Assembly: GCA_947650285.1 (NCBI GenBank)
Contig: CANTFL010000174.1
Location: forward strand, 905,542 to 969,541
Origin: Hyaloperonospora brassicae
Taxonomy: Eukaryota > Oomycota > Peronosporomycetes > Peronosporales > Peronosporaceae
DNA length: 64,000 nucleotides
Direction of reading: 5' to 3'
Part shown: piece after piece, positions 1-12,030 of the stretch
Position numbering within the stretch: position 1 is the first letter of the stretch
How the letters are laid out: each line of letters starts with the position of its first letter
Translations under genes and position numbers: made by a program
The notes under the pieces: model-generated
What the model was told of the DNA's origin: nothing
Database searches by the model: none
The model's input: only the letters and a program-made list of their open reading frames with translations

Positions 1-3000
1 TGTCGTATACATTGATCCACGAGAACCAGATTTTGACACTTCCACCTTATGACATTCCGAACTACACCTTGATCTAATCGCCTTCGATGCGAAGCGCTTC
101 GAAGTTAAAGTCAAGTCCTCAAAAGTATCCAAAGCAATGACTACTTCTACTTCCTTAAAATTGATTACATCAATATTTATCTTTGGTTTGGTGCAAAAAT
201 CTCACTAGTGGTAGCATTAGCTTGCTCTTTTTCTACCATTTCCGACGGTTACATGAACGTGGCTACTCATTAGTCCACTGCTGAGACGCTTTCTAATAAG
301 CAATGTGATATATCCTTAGACGAGTCAATACCACGCTGTATGAATTGAGAAAATTCTTGGCATATTTATTTCTCCCTCTTTTAAGGCGAACACCATATCG
401 CTTATGAACGCGGCACACCAATACAGTCACCTCATTCGCGCAGCCGCGACCTCACTATATCGCCTATTTGGTTTAATTCTTCGCGTGTAGCGCGGACGCT
501 TTTCTTACCACCACTTCGGAATACTTCGCGTCCGTTAGACGAACCAGGAAGTGTCACGGTGATTAATTGGTTACATATCTAATGCTGCAACCGTTTAAGC
601 TTACCTATACTAGGACAGAGTTGAAACTGTGCGGATACGTACGTACAGAGGGAGTAGGCTAGACTAACGCAAAAGGCAGTTGAACGTAGAAAAAAACTGT
701 ATTTAATGTAATTAAGCTAAGTACCATATATGCTGTAAGCTTCTTTAACTACAGATCATTACAATCTATGTATGTCTATAGGCCTCCTATTGCGCGTTAT
801 CATTGTTGATTGAACGCGTTGTTGGTTGACATCATAGTCTATAAAAAACCGATTAGCAGAAGCCACCGTGCAAAAAAATTTAAGATGGAAAGTGAAAATT
901 TGCAGATAGGATGAGGGGAAAGTGTGCGCTAGATTGTTTTGAAAGAATTAGCTATTCGAGATAATAATAGTAGGAAAATATACTCTTTGGTAAAAACATC
1001 ATGCACACCGATGTGTTCTATACGATCGAGTGTAAATTTGTTGGAGATTACTTACTTGTAAAATGCATATTTTACGGAAATTGTGTTGGTGTTATGGCAC
1101 ATTAAATCAACATTTTTGGCATTTAAATCTTGTTATATCAGCATTTGCATCCATTAATTATGCAAGTTTACAACATGTCAGTTGTTATCTCGCGACCTCT
1201 TTCTCCATAGGGAGCATAAATCTCACACGCGAGTATCAAAAAGTTACGGGTTCCAGGTAGAGCGGCGATGAATAGCAAATACTAATGGATTTAGAGAAAG
1301 CGTAATTGCACGTCAGATGCGAAGCAAGAATCGAGGATGTTACGGACGTGCGCATAAAAATCTGAACTATGCATTGCCACATTGCGTCTATCTTTTGCGC
1401 GTCTATAACCTGTGAGTGTTCCAATCATTATCACCAGCAGCTTCTTTCATATCGAAAACCATATCATTTCGCCAGCATTGCGTGTTTGAAGATACTATCC
1501 ATAGTATGTGTCTGCGATCATCCTTGTGTTTGCCTGCATAATTATTAAAAAAATTTCCACGAGATGTCCATCATCTTGTATATTCATGAAGCGTTTGTGT
1601 CATCGTTGTCTCGACTGCCCCAAGTTCTACTCCAACCATAAGTTCCATCGTTGCCATCGCGACACCATAATACTGCACTTTCTCGTCTTATTTGAACTCG
1701 GCATTACTGCTTCGGTGACAGCTAATATTACCACATAGATAAATCAGCAAGATCTAGAGTACAAAAATAAAATAGCGCGGTCTACAAATATACGGTAAAC
1801 GAATAGTTTGGATGATGATTGAATCTTCTGCCTACCTTTTTTTGTTGAACATGTGATAGTTGACTAAAACGATGATATGAGTCCTTCATCATTATTATTT
1901 AAAGGAAATGAGAAAGAATTGTGTCGATGTGTACGACGGATCTCGAGCAATTGTATATCAGGTCAGATCGTATACAACTGAGGTGCATACTCTTTACGTA
2001 TTATTATATGCTAATATAAACCTAGACATAAAAGTAAATGTTTTGACAATTTAATGCATACGATATTTTCTACATCGGTAAGCATTTTGTTGTTCTTAGG
2101 TATGTGAACCTTTCATAAATCTGATAGTTAAATATTTCTTATGACCCCTTCCGAGAATAACCATTCAATTTATTTGCGAAGATTCATATATATTCATTAT
2201 ACCGACATATAAATCGAAAATGGTTAATATCATGTAACGACGCCGCCCCGGTTCAAATTCCCGTGCCAGGGCAATTTGCCACCACGCCCGACTCGCCAAT
2301 AGTTCATCAGACCCATGGATCAGATGTAGCGTTACCTCATCCGTTGCTTATCAAAAAATCGTAGAAAGTTGATAGGGTAGTCAAACTCGTGCAAAGTACG
2401 TAGAAAGCAAGTCTTGTGTTCGGTGGAAATTTCTCCGTCAACAATACAGCACGCAGTATACCAGTATTGCAAGCTGGCCAGGTCATCCTGTCATCATATG
2501 CTAGTCCCACATGGCATTCGTGTCACATTTACCCATCTCTCTTGACATCCTAAACGCCCCACGTGGCAACTATCTATCCTTGTCCAATCTGTCTAGTTGT
2601 CAACAAAATGGCCAATCAGGTGATGCCAGAATTTACCGGTAGCACGTATTGCAGTTACACCTCAAACCCGACAATACTATCAAAAGGATCTGTCAAGAAC
2701 CATATAATGCATATGACTATTTAATGAAGAATTAATTCCTGTAATATCGACAATACCTGAAATGCAAACGCGAAACCTGTTAAGCAGATGGTCAATTATT
2801 CAATGTTTCCGTAAGCTAGCATCATCAAGGAAAATTCGCCTCAGCGAGCAACAGTGAGCGAGCATTGCTTTGAATTTGACTTTCCGTAGTAATTCACACC
2901 ACACTGCTTGTTTACAGATACAGACCATAATATCAGCAAATATAATCACTAACCATTGTTAGACGTTATAAACGAGTGGAAAGAAAGAAGCAAAATGTAC

Positions 3001-5145
3001 CTTTGTAGCTGGAAATTTGTGACATAAGGTTATAAAGGGTTGTGTAATGCCTTAGCTACGTAAGACAACGTTCCCCTTCTTTGTTTAACTATGCTTTACT
3101 CATTTCTATGACTGCGCTCCGCATCAGTGTTGACTGCATAAACTATCGACCTCATTTTCGTGCAGCAAGCCTCTTCAGTCGAAACGTGAACGTGTCCTCT
3201 TACAAACAATGAATTCATTGGAAATTAATTTGTATTTCTTGTAGGGTATATAAGACATCATTGATTTATTAACGCTGGCAATGGACCTCATGTATTGTTG
3301 GATAGATTATTTCATAGTATAAAAAGCGCATGAAGTAGTATCCAGGACGGCGAAAACGTGACAACAAAATGGTCGGTATCGCTGAATAATTATGTACATG
3401 TTGATCGACACAAAACAAACAGCATCATTGAGTGACTGACTAAGCAGAGTAACAGACACAAACACCTAAGACCAATGCCATGACAAGCTACATGCACCAA
3501 GCCGAAATAGGTCTCAGCTTTGCACACGCGAGATGCATGAACAGTCATTTGGTGTATGTTTCTATGTGGTTTAAAGGTGTATAAAAACATCAGACATACC
3601 TTTTGGGTCAAACAAGTTAGAAGATGAATATTGTAAAACATGTTTGTATGATTCCATGAGGGTTTAACAAAGGATTTACAGCGTGCACTTCTGTTGATTT
3701 ACGTGTGATGGGTTCTTACACTCGCCCTCACTCCATAAATTTTACGGTTTGAAAGATTTCGGACCTAAATGAGATCTCACGTTGTATGTTGAAGCAACGA
3801 AATGAACTCATCTGCTCAGCTTAAAGAACTTACACTTTCTCAGGTCTGCTATAATATGCGTTGAGTTCCCTAATTGATAAAACATCATCGACTCTATACA
3901 TGACTGATAGGTGAGTCAGAACGAATGGTCTTCTGCCAAAGAAACGCGTTTCACATTCCTTGTGACCTTGAAGCACCATAAACATGTAGAAGATGTCAAA
4001 GAGCTTGTGATAAAGCTTCTGTCTGTTATGCTGCGTCGGTAGTACTACCTTGAAAGTAAATTTTAAACTTCAAATGTACTTTTTGCGGTCGCCATTTTGT
4101 GACACCGTCAATGAAGCATCACAAGCTCTTTGACATCTTCTACATGTTTATGGTGCTTTAAGGTCACAAGGAATGTGATATAGTGCACAACTCGTGGGCA
4201 TTCAGTGTGAGAGGAAACCCTTTGCCCACAGATTTTGCTCTCTCGACCCAAATGACGCTTGTGAGCCGCTAATGTCGCGCGCGATACGCGTATAAGGTAG
4301 GGACCTCAAATGTTCTTTATTGTCGTATTGTGCCATACACACGTGCGAAACGATTTAGCTGCCAGCAAACTGTTTGTACTTACGTCTTGACGTATCCTGG
4401 AGGGTATTACTCACCTTATAAACGTGCCGCGTTACAGAATGATTGCAATGCCGTTACAACAAACAATATCCCACTACGATGGAGCCGCCCACTTCGGCAC
4501 CGTATACTAGCGCCTAACGTGACCAGCATAATTCGAGAGAGTTACTTTGGCATACGTCAGCCTTCGTTACACGGTAAGCGAGCACATTCTCAGTGACAAT
4601 TAGTAACTTGCGATCGCAGACGACGTGGATGATGAGTAAAGCGCCAAGAATGTGCCGGGACAGCTGACACGATAGACACTTATGATTTGATTTTTCACTG
4701 GAATGACAAACTGCTTTTTGATTCTGGCAGGACATAATTGTACGGGAGAACAACCACAACATCTACTTCGACATGCTTTGCTGTACAACTATTGATTTAC
4801 GATAAGACCTTCTGGGGAGCACGTGACATGGCAAGATACGACCGTTCAGCGTCAAGGACGAGTAAACGTATTTGCGTCAATAAAACTCTGTCAGTAAAGG
4901 ATGCTGAAAAAGAACGTGTCTAGTTGCTTCCGAACGCAACAAGCACTATCACAATTAGAATTTACACATACGCAAACAAATCGGTCGATTCCCTCGACAA
5001 CAAATTGACGTTGCGACGTTATTCGACTCCTAGATGGTAGTAGAAATTGCCGCATGAAGAATTCTCGATGAACGCAGAGGACTTCATGCTGCATCGTCAA
5101 ATATTGTAAAAAACATGTGATCAATGGCAAGTTACACCTTGGATA
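1..5145. repeat. Segmental duplication, copy A, left part
   Basis: This gene-free, AT-rich stretch is colinear with about 53300-60690. Shared anchors include the block around 450-540 (with 53745-53845), the stretch at 2240-2330 (with 56970-57055) and the stretch at 4188-5140 (with 59744-60690). Identity judged by eye is only about 75-80%, so this part is old. Copy A carries an extra stretch at about 3580-4187 and lacks the LTRs found in copy B. I see no convincing gene. Short reading frames, such as those at 3390-3641 and 4330-4596, have diverged partners in copy B but no recognisable domain and no codon-level conservation I can argue for. Confidence 0.75.
3951..4178. repeat. Foldback element with 61-bp arms
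   Basis: Arm 3951-4011 and arm 4118-4178 are reverse complements with one mismatch in 61 positions, separated by a 106-bp centre. The element lies inside the 0.6-kb stretch present in copy A and absent from copy B, so it probably arrived with that insertion. Arms this alike suggest a young foldback or MITE-like element. The flanks (gttt / tata) show no clear target duplication. Confidence 0.85.
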
Positions 5146-5609
5146 TTCAACGGGGCATGCTCTTACCAGATGACTCGTAAGACCTTGTGTTTATAGAACT
5201 AAACCTGCGTACCCCCGACGTCACGTATACGTGGCGTGAGGAAGCGCGAGAAAAAAACAGGACTCGGAAGTTATTTCGGTTAAAGAAAGTAGAACTGTAT
5301 TTAATACAGTTATGTTTCTTTGGTTACCCATATTTGTCTTGCTCCAGTTATATTAAAGTACAATATCTAATGGGGATTCTTGCTCACCACCCATTGAGCG
5401 CGTCGAATCGCAATTTGTGGTTATATTTAGTTGATGTAGCATCTACATCAACCAATAAGTGGAGAACTCAAAAATTTTACACTCAGAAGTGATATTCCGC
5501 CAACATCACCTCTTCTCTAGTAATGTCAAAAAGGTATTACCAAAATAGATAAAATCCACGAATTTATACTTTCGTATCAATTTTTACGTATCGGGATCAC
5601 CGCGTTACT
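5146..5609 (-). repeat. E1 3' LTR
   Basis: It matches 24354-24818 in the same orientation and belongs to the wider family seen at 55731-56195 and 57849-58708. Its ends are decayed forms of the TGTAA...TTACA termini. It contains closely spaced short inverted repeats, for example TCTTAC / GTAAGA near its left end. Confidence 0.8.
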
Positions 5610-5666
5610 TGACTCCTCTTAACAAACAGTCACTACAGCAAGTAATTTAAATTAATTGGTGCCAAA

Positions 5667-7713
5667 GTGACCACCGTTTGGTCCCTCTGTGGGAATAGGA
5701 GCACTTCTTTGTTCCGACCTTTTCTTTCCAGCTTTTCAGCGTATGACGAGTCGGTCTATGCGCTGCGCAAATCAGGCTCTCAAGCGGCTGCACGGATGCG
5801 TGAATCCTGCGAACTTGCAGATAAAGAATCGGCTGCAGGCTTTAATTCGCCTGCTGTTGCTGATAAGCAGTCTGCATGGCCCATGTTTCAGGTGCACGTG
5901 GTCAGTCACGTGCATCTTCTTAATCCGCAGATTTTGGTACGAATGGTAGTCCTATGGACGTCGACTTCGATATAAATGTGATCTATTCGGGGAAGTGGGA
6001 CTCCCCGTCCGACTTTAAGGCTTCCGCAAATCCCGGCCATAGATCTGTGAGTGCGGGCACGACGACTACTGTGTCTCGTGCCAGTCTCGACAAGACTGTG
6101 CGCCAAGATTTGTTAGGCTATCCCGACGAGTCTGAGGACTTATCGCGGGGATCGAGCCGATCGTACTCGCATTTATTTGATGCGAGTGCTCATCATGAGG
6201 ACGTTGGTCATCAAGACGATGCAGATGACTTTTTCACGAAGTCATCGTAACCGTATAAATTTCAGTGATTACGGCGACCGTAGTGCCATCTTTATGACAG
6301 CACTGCGCAAGAGAAGAAGAAACGTAACGTGTTATGATTTGCTTCTGAGAACAAACTATGAGTACCTGTTTAACGCAATATAAGGCAGTCGTATTGTTAT
6401 ATAACCACGAATTATTGGATTCCACTCCTCAATTCGTCAAGACTACATGGTCTAATATCAGTGCGAGTGGTAATCGGACTTAGCATTTTGTGATAAAGCT
6501 ATCACGAAATTTTTTACGATCCCCACTCCACCACAATGTGTATACATCGATGTCTTTTTCAGACATCGATGGTACCACGGCATCCGCAACTGAGACAAAT
6601 TTCGTCGGTGCAGGCGTGAAATTCTTCATCGGCAACATTGAACATGTTAGCCGCGACTCTTGGCTGAAACAACGTATTGCAGCTCGCAATAGGTTTACAC
6701 AGAACTCGTCAATCGGTGATCGGTTCAAATTTCACTAATTGTCTTGAGAGGCAGGTTTACCTTGAATCTAAATTGGAAGGTAATTGTCAAAATTGTGTTG
6801 CCAACACTATAAGCGCCCTAGAGAGGCCCTATTGGAAGGCGCGCATCTCTTCCGAGATGTATCAAAGAATTGAGACGTTACAGTCCTTTTACGAGCGCGC
6901 TTGTATTGGTTCGGCGATGGCCCTTCATTATTAAAGGGTGCGTCATGTCGTACTTCCCCTCAATACCCGGAGAATCCACCACCAGCTAAGAGCGGGGCTA
7001 CCATCTGTTCCACGAGGGTGGATTTCCCCGCCACTTGACAAGGTAACTCGTTCTTGATCCTCGGTGGTATAAATACGCTCCACAAAGAAGCTTTGACCAC
7101 CGTGTGAGTCCATCAAAGAATGTTATGGAGGAGTTAAATCTTCTCCAAGTAGTCCAACTTACCATCTTGACCAACACGAGATGGATAGCGCAATCGCTTC
7201 ATTGCGGGAGGATTTGGAGCACGAGAGGGACAGACGGTACGCTCTGACCAATTCTGTGCGGATGAACCGCAAGGATCGTGAGGCTTATCGTGCGAAGTAT
7301 CGTGCTGATTACGCCCTCGCACAGCTTTAGATCGAGCGTGATGTCTAATTCTTTCGTTGACGAGCTGGCTACAGCTTGCAAAGAGATATCTATATTAAGT
7401 GGAGATATCTCTTCACTACGTGACTATACCGAACTCCTGGAACGCAAGCGTATGAATCTGATGGAGATTATTGAACGTGGGGTCTATCTTCATCGTCGGA
7501 ATAGGCCTCATACTGATAGTATGGGCTGATACACCCCATGTGAATCGTAGGATGCGTACGCATACTCCGCGGCAGCTCAATAGTGTTACGTTGCCTTGTC
7601 GGCGTAGCACACAAAAGGGTCCGATGTGCTTAAGCAGTAGTTTACTGCTGCGCAAATTATTCACTGCATGTTTAGTTAGATTTACCGTAGATAGTAATTG
7701 CAAAACGCATTAA
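5667..7713 (+). pseudogene. E1 plus-strand accessory coding region, opposite to pol
   Basis: Between the E1 integrase and its 3' LTR, the strand opposite to pol carries a series of coding-like segments. The clearest are 5954-6250, a serine- and aspartate-rich stretch starting MDVDFDINVIYSG and including PDESEDLSRG, and about 7184-7529, a charged, probably coiled-coil stretch around EDLEHERDRRYAL and MNRKDREAYRAKY. Stops and frame changes separate them (for example near 7330). No domain is recognised. E2 has a comparable plus-strand stretch in the same position (42485-43788), also with a charged segment ending in arginine-rich NRYAS-like residues. That shared placement argues for an accessory gene of this lineage rather than chance reading frames. 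Confidence 0.4.
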
Positions 7714-7879
7714 AAATGAAAGGAGATTTGCTCTTCCAATCGTGTCAGCGTCCAGTTCCTACCGGTACGCCGCGTGGGCGATGTAAGCCTTCACGAAATG
7801 GACCACTGATTTTGATCCAGCAGAACCTGTTTCTGTTGACAAGACATTGTTTTGTTCAATTCGCCTTGTGCGGACTGAA

Positions 7880-8852
7880 AAAGTAGTCCTTTACTATTTC
7901 TGTTCATCAGCGAGGGTGTCATCATCCTCGATGGAATATTCGGTGACGATGCTGTTAATTCTAGCTTCGGCATCGTCATGTGATCCAATAATAGCGTCAT
8001 TGCTATTATTGAGATGATCGTCTTCTTACATATCGACCTAATCGACATTGGCATCATACGTGACGACGTTAGCAACGACACGTGATGAGCAAGAGCCAAA
8101 ACGTCTTTTGCTCGAGCAAGTCCCTCCCCCCTTATTCAATAGTCACACTCTATAAAGGCCGGGTAGACGCGGATGGCGTAAGACATTCACGGAGAGCAGT
8201 GTGTTTTAATTTGAAGCATGCACCGAATAATTAATGGAATATTCCGTCATCGGTAAATATTCGCTCCATCTCGATAACGAAGGTGCGTATCCTCACAGGA
8301 TCTCTTCGAGGACGCGGTTGGCACGTTGCGTTTGACCATCGGGTACGAGATGGTCAGATGTTGACATCTTTAATCGCGTTTTGAGTGATCGGAACACGGC
8401 TGCCAAATCTCCGCCGTGAACCAAGGGTCACAATCGGATACGAGTTCACAGGGTGGCTCGTGGAGTCGAAATAACGTGTCGACAAAGACATGAGCAGAGC
8501 TATGTGCCGTGATCGACTCGGGTACGGCAGAAAGATGCACCATCTTGCTAAACCGGTCAATGAACAGAAGAATGCCATTATTCTCGTGGTAGTCTATAGG
8601 GAAACCGAAGATATATTCCATGGGGGCGGAATTTTAGCACTATGCTGGTTCAGGTAGAAGCTGTAAGGTTGTACGGGATAAAGAACTGGTATTCGCTCGA
8701 TGGAAAACGTCGCAAGCACGAATGTACTTACACATAAACCGATATTGGCAGGGCCAGTAAAAGTCACGACTTACCATATGGTAAGTCTTTTCCCCACCAC
8801 GATGTCCACTTGTTGGGGCTTCGTGACACTCATACATAATGCGCGAGCACAA
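7880..8852 (-). pseudogene. E1 integrase relic
   Basis: On the minus strand, 8852-8640 encodes the zinc-binding part of a Gypsy integrase: CHEAPTSGHRGG supplies the two histidines, and CDVFHR is a decayed CxxC in which the second cysteine has been lost. 8621-8370 holds the start of the catalytic core, with GFPIDYHENNGILLFIDRFS and LVSDCDPWF (the second aspartate region). The rest of the core is missing or scrambled. An acidic tail (DDDTLADEQK) ends near 7890. Integrase joins element cDNA to the host genome, but this copy is too broken to act. Confidence 0.75.
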
Positions 8853-8892
8853 ACTGCTATGAGCGGGTACTAACGGTACAAAAGCCGATAAA

Positions 8893-9804
8893 TTAATTTG
8901 GCGATTTACGATATGTATTTATCAGATTATCTATCAAACGCAGTAGATCCTTATCCTCTGCGTAGTCCTTATTTACATCGTCAAGTAGAGCTGGCGACGG
9001 CACCCTGACTGTAAGTGTCTCAACAGTAGTCTTCACCTCACTGTTTGATTGCGCGCCCGGCTCAAAATCGGGTCGGCGCGAAGGCGCATCGGCGACAACA
9101 TTGAGACGTCCTGTTTTAAACTCGACGGTGAAGCTACACTCCGCGAAAAGGGCAGCCACCTCTCCATTCTTTTCGAATTTTGTGGAATGTTTACGGCCGT
9201 GCATAGCGATGCATGGACCATATAGACAATGAACGGTATATCTTCCAAGAGATAGACACGAAACTAACCCAGTTCAAGTTTCATGGCAAGGGGTTCCTTG
9301 TCATGCACTAGGTAATTGCGTCCAGCTGTTGCAGCTGACGCAATTGATAGCAGACGACGCACTCTGCGCCATCTGTATAAAATTGCATCAACTCACAGCT
9401 GACTTGAAATCCGCTGGCGTCACAGACCACATGAAAAGGTCTGTGCTGATCTGCAATCGCCAATATGGGCGACTGCAATAAACCTTTCTTGATGTTTTCG
9501 AGGGAACGATGACCGTAAATGTTCCATGACCACTTCACAGTTTTCTTGAGCAAGCAAGAAAGATGAACAGTCATATCGGCGTAATTGCGCGAGTACTTGT
9601 GCAAGTACGCCGCTAGTTCAAGGAACTTCCGCAGTCCCTTGACATCGACTGGCACCAGCCAGTCGGTGATCGCCTTGATCCTTTCGGGATCAGGACGTAC
9701 GCCGTATTTACCCACGGTGCACCCAAGAAGTGGTATTTCGCAAACCGCGAATATACACTTCTTGAGGTTGGCGTAAAACGTATGCTTGCGCATAAATTAA
9801 TCAA
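8893..9804 (-). pseudogene. E1 RNase H and reverse transcriptase connection relic
   Basis: 9793-9308 reads from the end of the reverse transcriptase (CIFAVCEIPLLGC, KYGVRPDPERIKAI) through the thumb/connection into RNase H (FHVVCDASGFQVSC, with the first catalytic aspartate). 9204-8893 gives the RNase H tail and tether (FKTGRLNVVADAPSRRPD). Frame breaks lie near 9300 and 9200. This order is normal for Ty3/Gypsy pol. RNase H degrades the RNA strand of the RNA-DNA hybrid during reverse transcription. The relic lies between the integrase relic and the reverse transcriptase segment, all in the same orientation. Confidence 0.8.
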
Positions 9805-9844
9805 TCTGAAGAACGTGTGTTCTATGAACTTCCACGTCCGTCTT

Positions 9845-10396
9845 TTAGTTCATAACCAGGCTAAGGACGAAGACATCGTCGAAGTAATTCGGGGCGAAAT
9901 CCCGCGCAGGCATCAACAGATTTAATACACATCTGTTGAACGTGGCAGGGACATTACTCAGCCCCAGTGGCATCACTGGCCACTCCCAAAACATACCGCT
10001 GAGGGTGCTCACTGCCGTGTACGGAATAATTCGTTCACGCATGAGGATCTGATAGAAGCCGCCCATCAGATCCATGGACGAAAAGATGGCATTCTTTGAC
10101 ATACCATCTATGATTACGTCCTTCCTCGGTATCGGCGTCTGAGCCGGTACCGCTGCAGCATTCAATTTGTTGAATGCGTGCACTATCCGCCACCCTCCTG
10201 TGGCCTTTCGCACACAGAAGGTCGGAGAGCTGTGAGGGGATGTTAATTTTCTCACATGGCCCACTGCAAAGCGATAGGAAAAGAACTTGTCGATCGCTAG
10301 TACCTGTTCACGAGGTAGTGGCCACTTCTTCAAACCACAGTACTTCGAGCCCGGTTTGATCTCGACCTCATGTCGGGTTTCTTTATCCTTAGGCAA
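9845..10396 (-). pseudogene. E1 reverse transcriptase core
   Basis: A 183-residue open segment carries the Gypsy reverse transcriptase fingers and palm. It starts at a linker (PKDKETRHEVEIKPGSKYC), then SSPTFCVRKATGGWRIVHAF, IFSSMDLMGGFYQILM (first palm aspartate), MPLGLSNVPATFNRC and NYFDDVFV, the YxDD catalytic box. The key motifs are intact over this segment. It is cut off from protease and gag because E3 is inserted upstream (minus sense) at 10513. A frame break follows the YFDD region near 9845. Confidence 0.88.
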
Positions 10397-10508
10397 CTCG
10401 CATGTTAACTATTCAAATGATACATCGTTGAACTAAATAAAATCCTTATACAAAGGATTTGCCTGAAGCGACTTCCAGAATTGAGACGTGTATCGCTCAA
10501 TCCGATTC

Positions 10509-10512
10509 TTCG
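10509..10512. other. Target-site duplication of E3 (TTCG, left)
   Basis: TTCG directly precedes the TGTGG terminus of the left E3 LTR, and TTCG at 21920-21923 directly follows the CCACA terminus of the right LTR. A second member of the family (solo LTR 41066-42285) is flanked by TCAG on both sides, which supports a 4-bp duplication for this family. Confidence 0.8.
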
Positions 10513-11765
10513 TGTGGTAAAGCGACTATGGAAATTCTCTATAGAGGGACTGATCGCATTACCGTTATGTACGAGCCAGTTAACGGTTGGCGGCCCGATC
10601 CTACATCTGGTCAGATCGCGTCCATTGAACAATCAGACTAAAATGGATATCAGATTGGGCAGGTTGGGACCTGCGGTATTGGATTCAGGTATGAGGCGGA
10701 AGGTAACGTTGGCGATCAGTCGATCAAGAAGGGAACCGCGATCAGCAAGGCAATCGCGATCAAGGAGGCGATCGTGATCGTGATTAGTGATCGAGATCGT
10801 GATCAGTGATCAGGTACGCGATCGAGATCAAGTGTATGATCGAGATCAGGTTGGTGCGGAGCACACCATGTGATTCGCGATCAACAAGGCGATCACGATC
10901 AGGAAGAGATCGAGATCGTGATCAGGGATCGGGTATGTGATCGCGATCAAGTTGGTGTGGAGAACACCATGTGATCCGCGATCAGCAAGACGATCACGAT
11001 CAGGAAGTGATCGAGATCGTGATCAGTGATCAGGTATGTGATCGCGATCAGACAAGCATAGCAGGTGTGGGCCACGCAAGTACAAGATCGCTACCGTCTA
11101 GAGAGAGCGACATGTGGCAAACGATGTCCAAGACATGGGGATAGGGATAGGGTTGTTGGGTTTGATTGGTTAACATTAAACAGAGCTCAATTTGCTTCAA
11201 AGTACACGTGTCGACTTTTCCTCCAAGTGGATCATTGGGCCCCCGACGTCAAGGAAAGGTTTACATACTTCAATCAAGTGATATCCCTGGATCGTTTGGC
11301 CAGGGATCAAGAACTCTCAAACAACACCCTAACTGCGACTGGACGCAGGAAACCCTTTGTGGTTGAGGACCCAAAATCGCGAGACGGCTCAGGTGGTCAG
11401 AAGGCTCGCGAATCAATATCGACATTTTACAAGGCGATCTGTTACAGATCAGGGTGACTCATACCGAGCACCCGACAAGCATACAAGTGATAGCGTGACG
11501 AATTCTACAAGATCACGTCAACCCCGACCGTGGTGTGAAGATTTCCACACCGTGATCGAACCTCGACCCCATCGCAAACACGGTCGAGTTTTCCATTGAC
11601 ACGAGTCCACCTAGAAGAGTGCAACCCGCCCCACCGACGTGTACACAAGGTGAGGGAGGCAATCAAGAACACGTAATCGGAGTACCCCCTCCGTTAGTCG
11701 GCCGATCGGGCGCCAGTGGAGAGTTGGGATCGACTCCTCAAAAGAGCGATCACTAATCCACGACA
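10513..11765 (+). repeat. E3 5' LTR
   Basis: It aligns end to end with 20668-21919 and, in reverse, with the solo LTR at 41066-42285. Mismatches against the right LTR cluster in the first 150 bp or so, and the rest is nearly identical. It contains the GATC array at 10715-11062. It should hold the promoter and polyadenylation signals, but I could not place the transcription start. Confidence 0.92.
10715..11062 (+). repeat. GATC array within the E3 LTR, with two 101-bp tandem units
   Basis: I count 33 GATC tetramers in about 350 bp, against an expectation of between one and two. Many pair up as GATCGCGATC or GATCGAGATC. Part of the array is two tandem units with a 101-bp period, beginning at 10850 and 10951. 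Each unit opens with a small hairpin in which GGTGT and ACACC flank a five-base loop (first unit GGTGC/GCACACC). The array recurs at about 20870-21215 and, reversed and more decayed, at about 41800-42010. Confidence 0.9.
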
Positions 11766-11766
11766 A

Positions 11767-11783
11767 TGGTGCGCGTGCCCGGA
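11767..11783 (+). promoter_or_regulatory. E3 primer-binding site
   Basis: One base after the 5' LTR the sequence starts TGGTGCGCGTGCCCGGA. A TGG start just inside the LTR is the usual complement of a tRNA CCA end, used to prime minus-strand synthesis. I did not identify the tRNA. Confidence 0.55.
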
Positions 11784-12030
11784 TCCTCTGGTGACTCGGG
11801 ATTTTTCCTTGAGTCCCTGAGTGAAGATGCGAAGATAAAAAATGAACCTGGGTTGGAAGCGTCGAAGGTCAAAAAAATGCCACAGATGCGTGAGTCTTAA
11901 ATAATCCCAATTCATCAGAGTACTGGATGGGGCTCTAATGACAAGATAATATATGAGGAAAATTGATCGCTCGATTTGAAATAAAAACCTCGATTCCCTT
12001 CTGAGGTTCCTTCGGGGACCACTGCTGATC

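Noticed and set aside
2226..2330. Possible tRNA or SINE B box (GGTTCAAATTCC) near 2248
   Set aside because: There is no convincing A box or cloverleaf, and the matching place in copy B (about 56980) has changed at the critical bases. I do not call an RNA gene.
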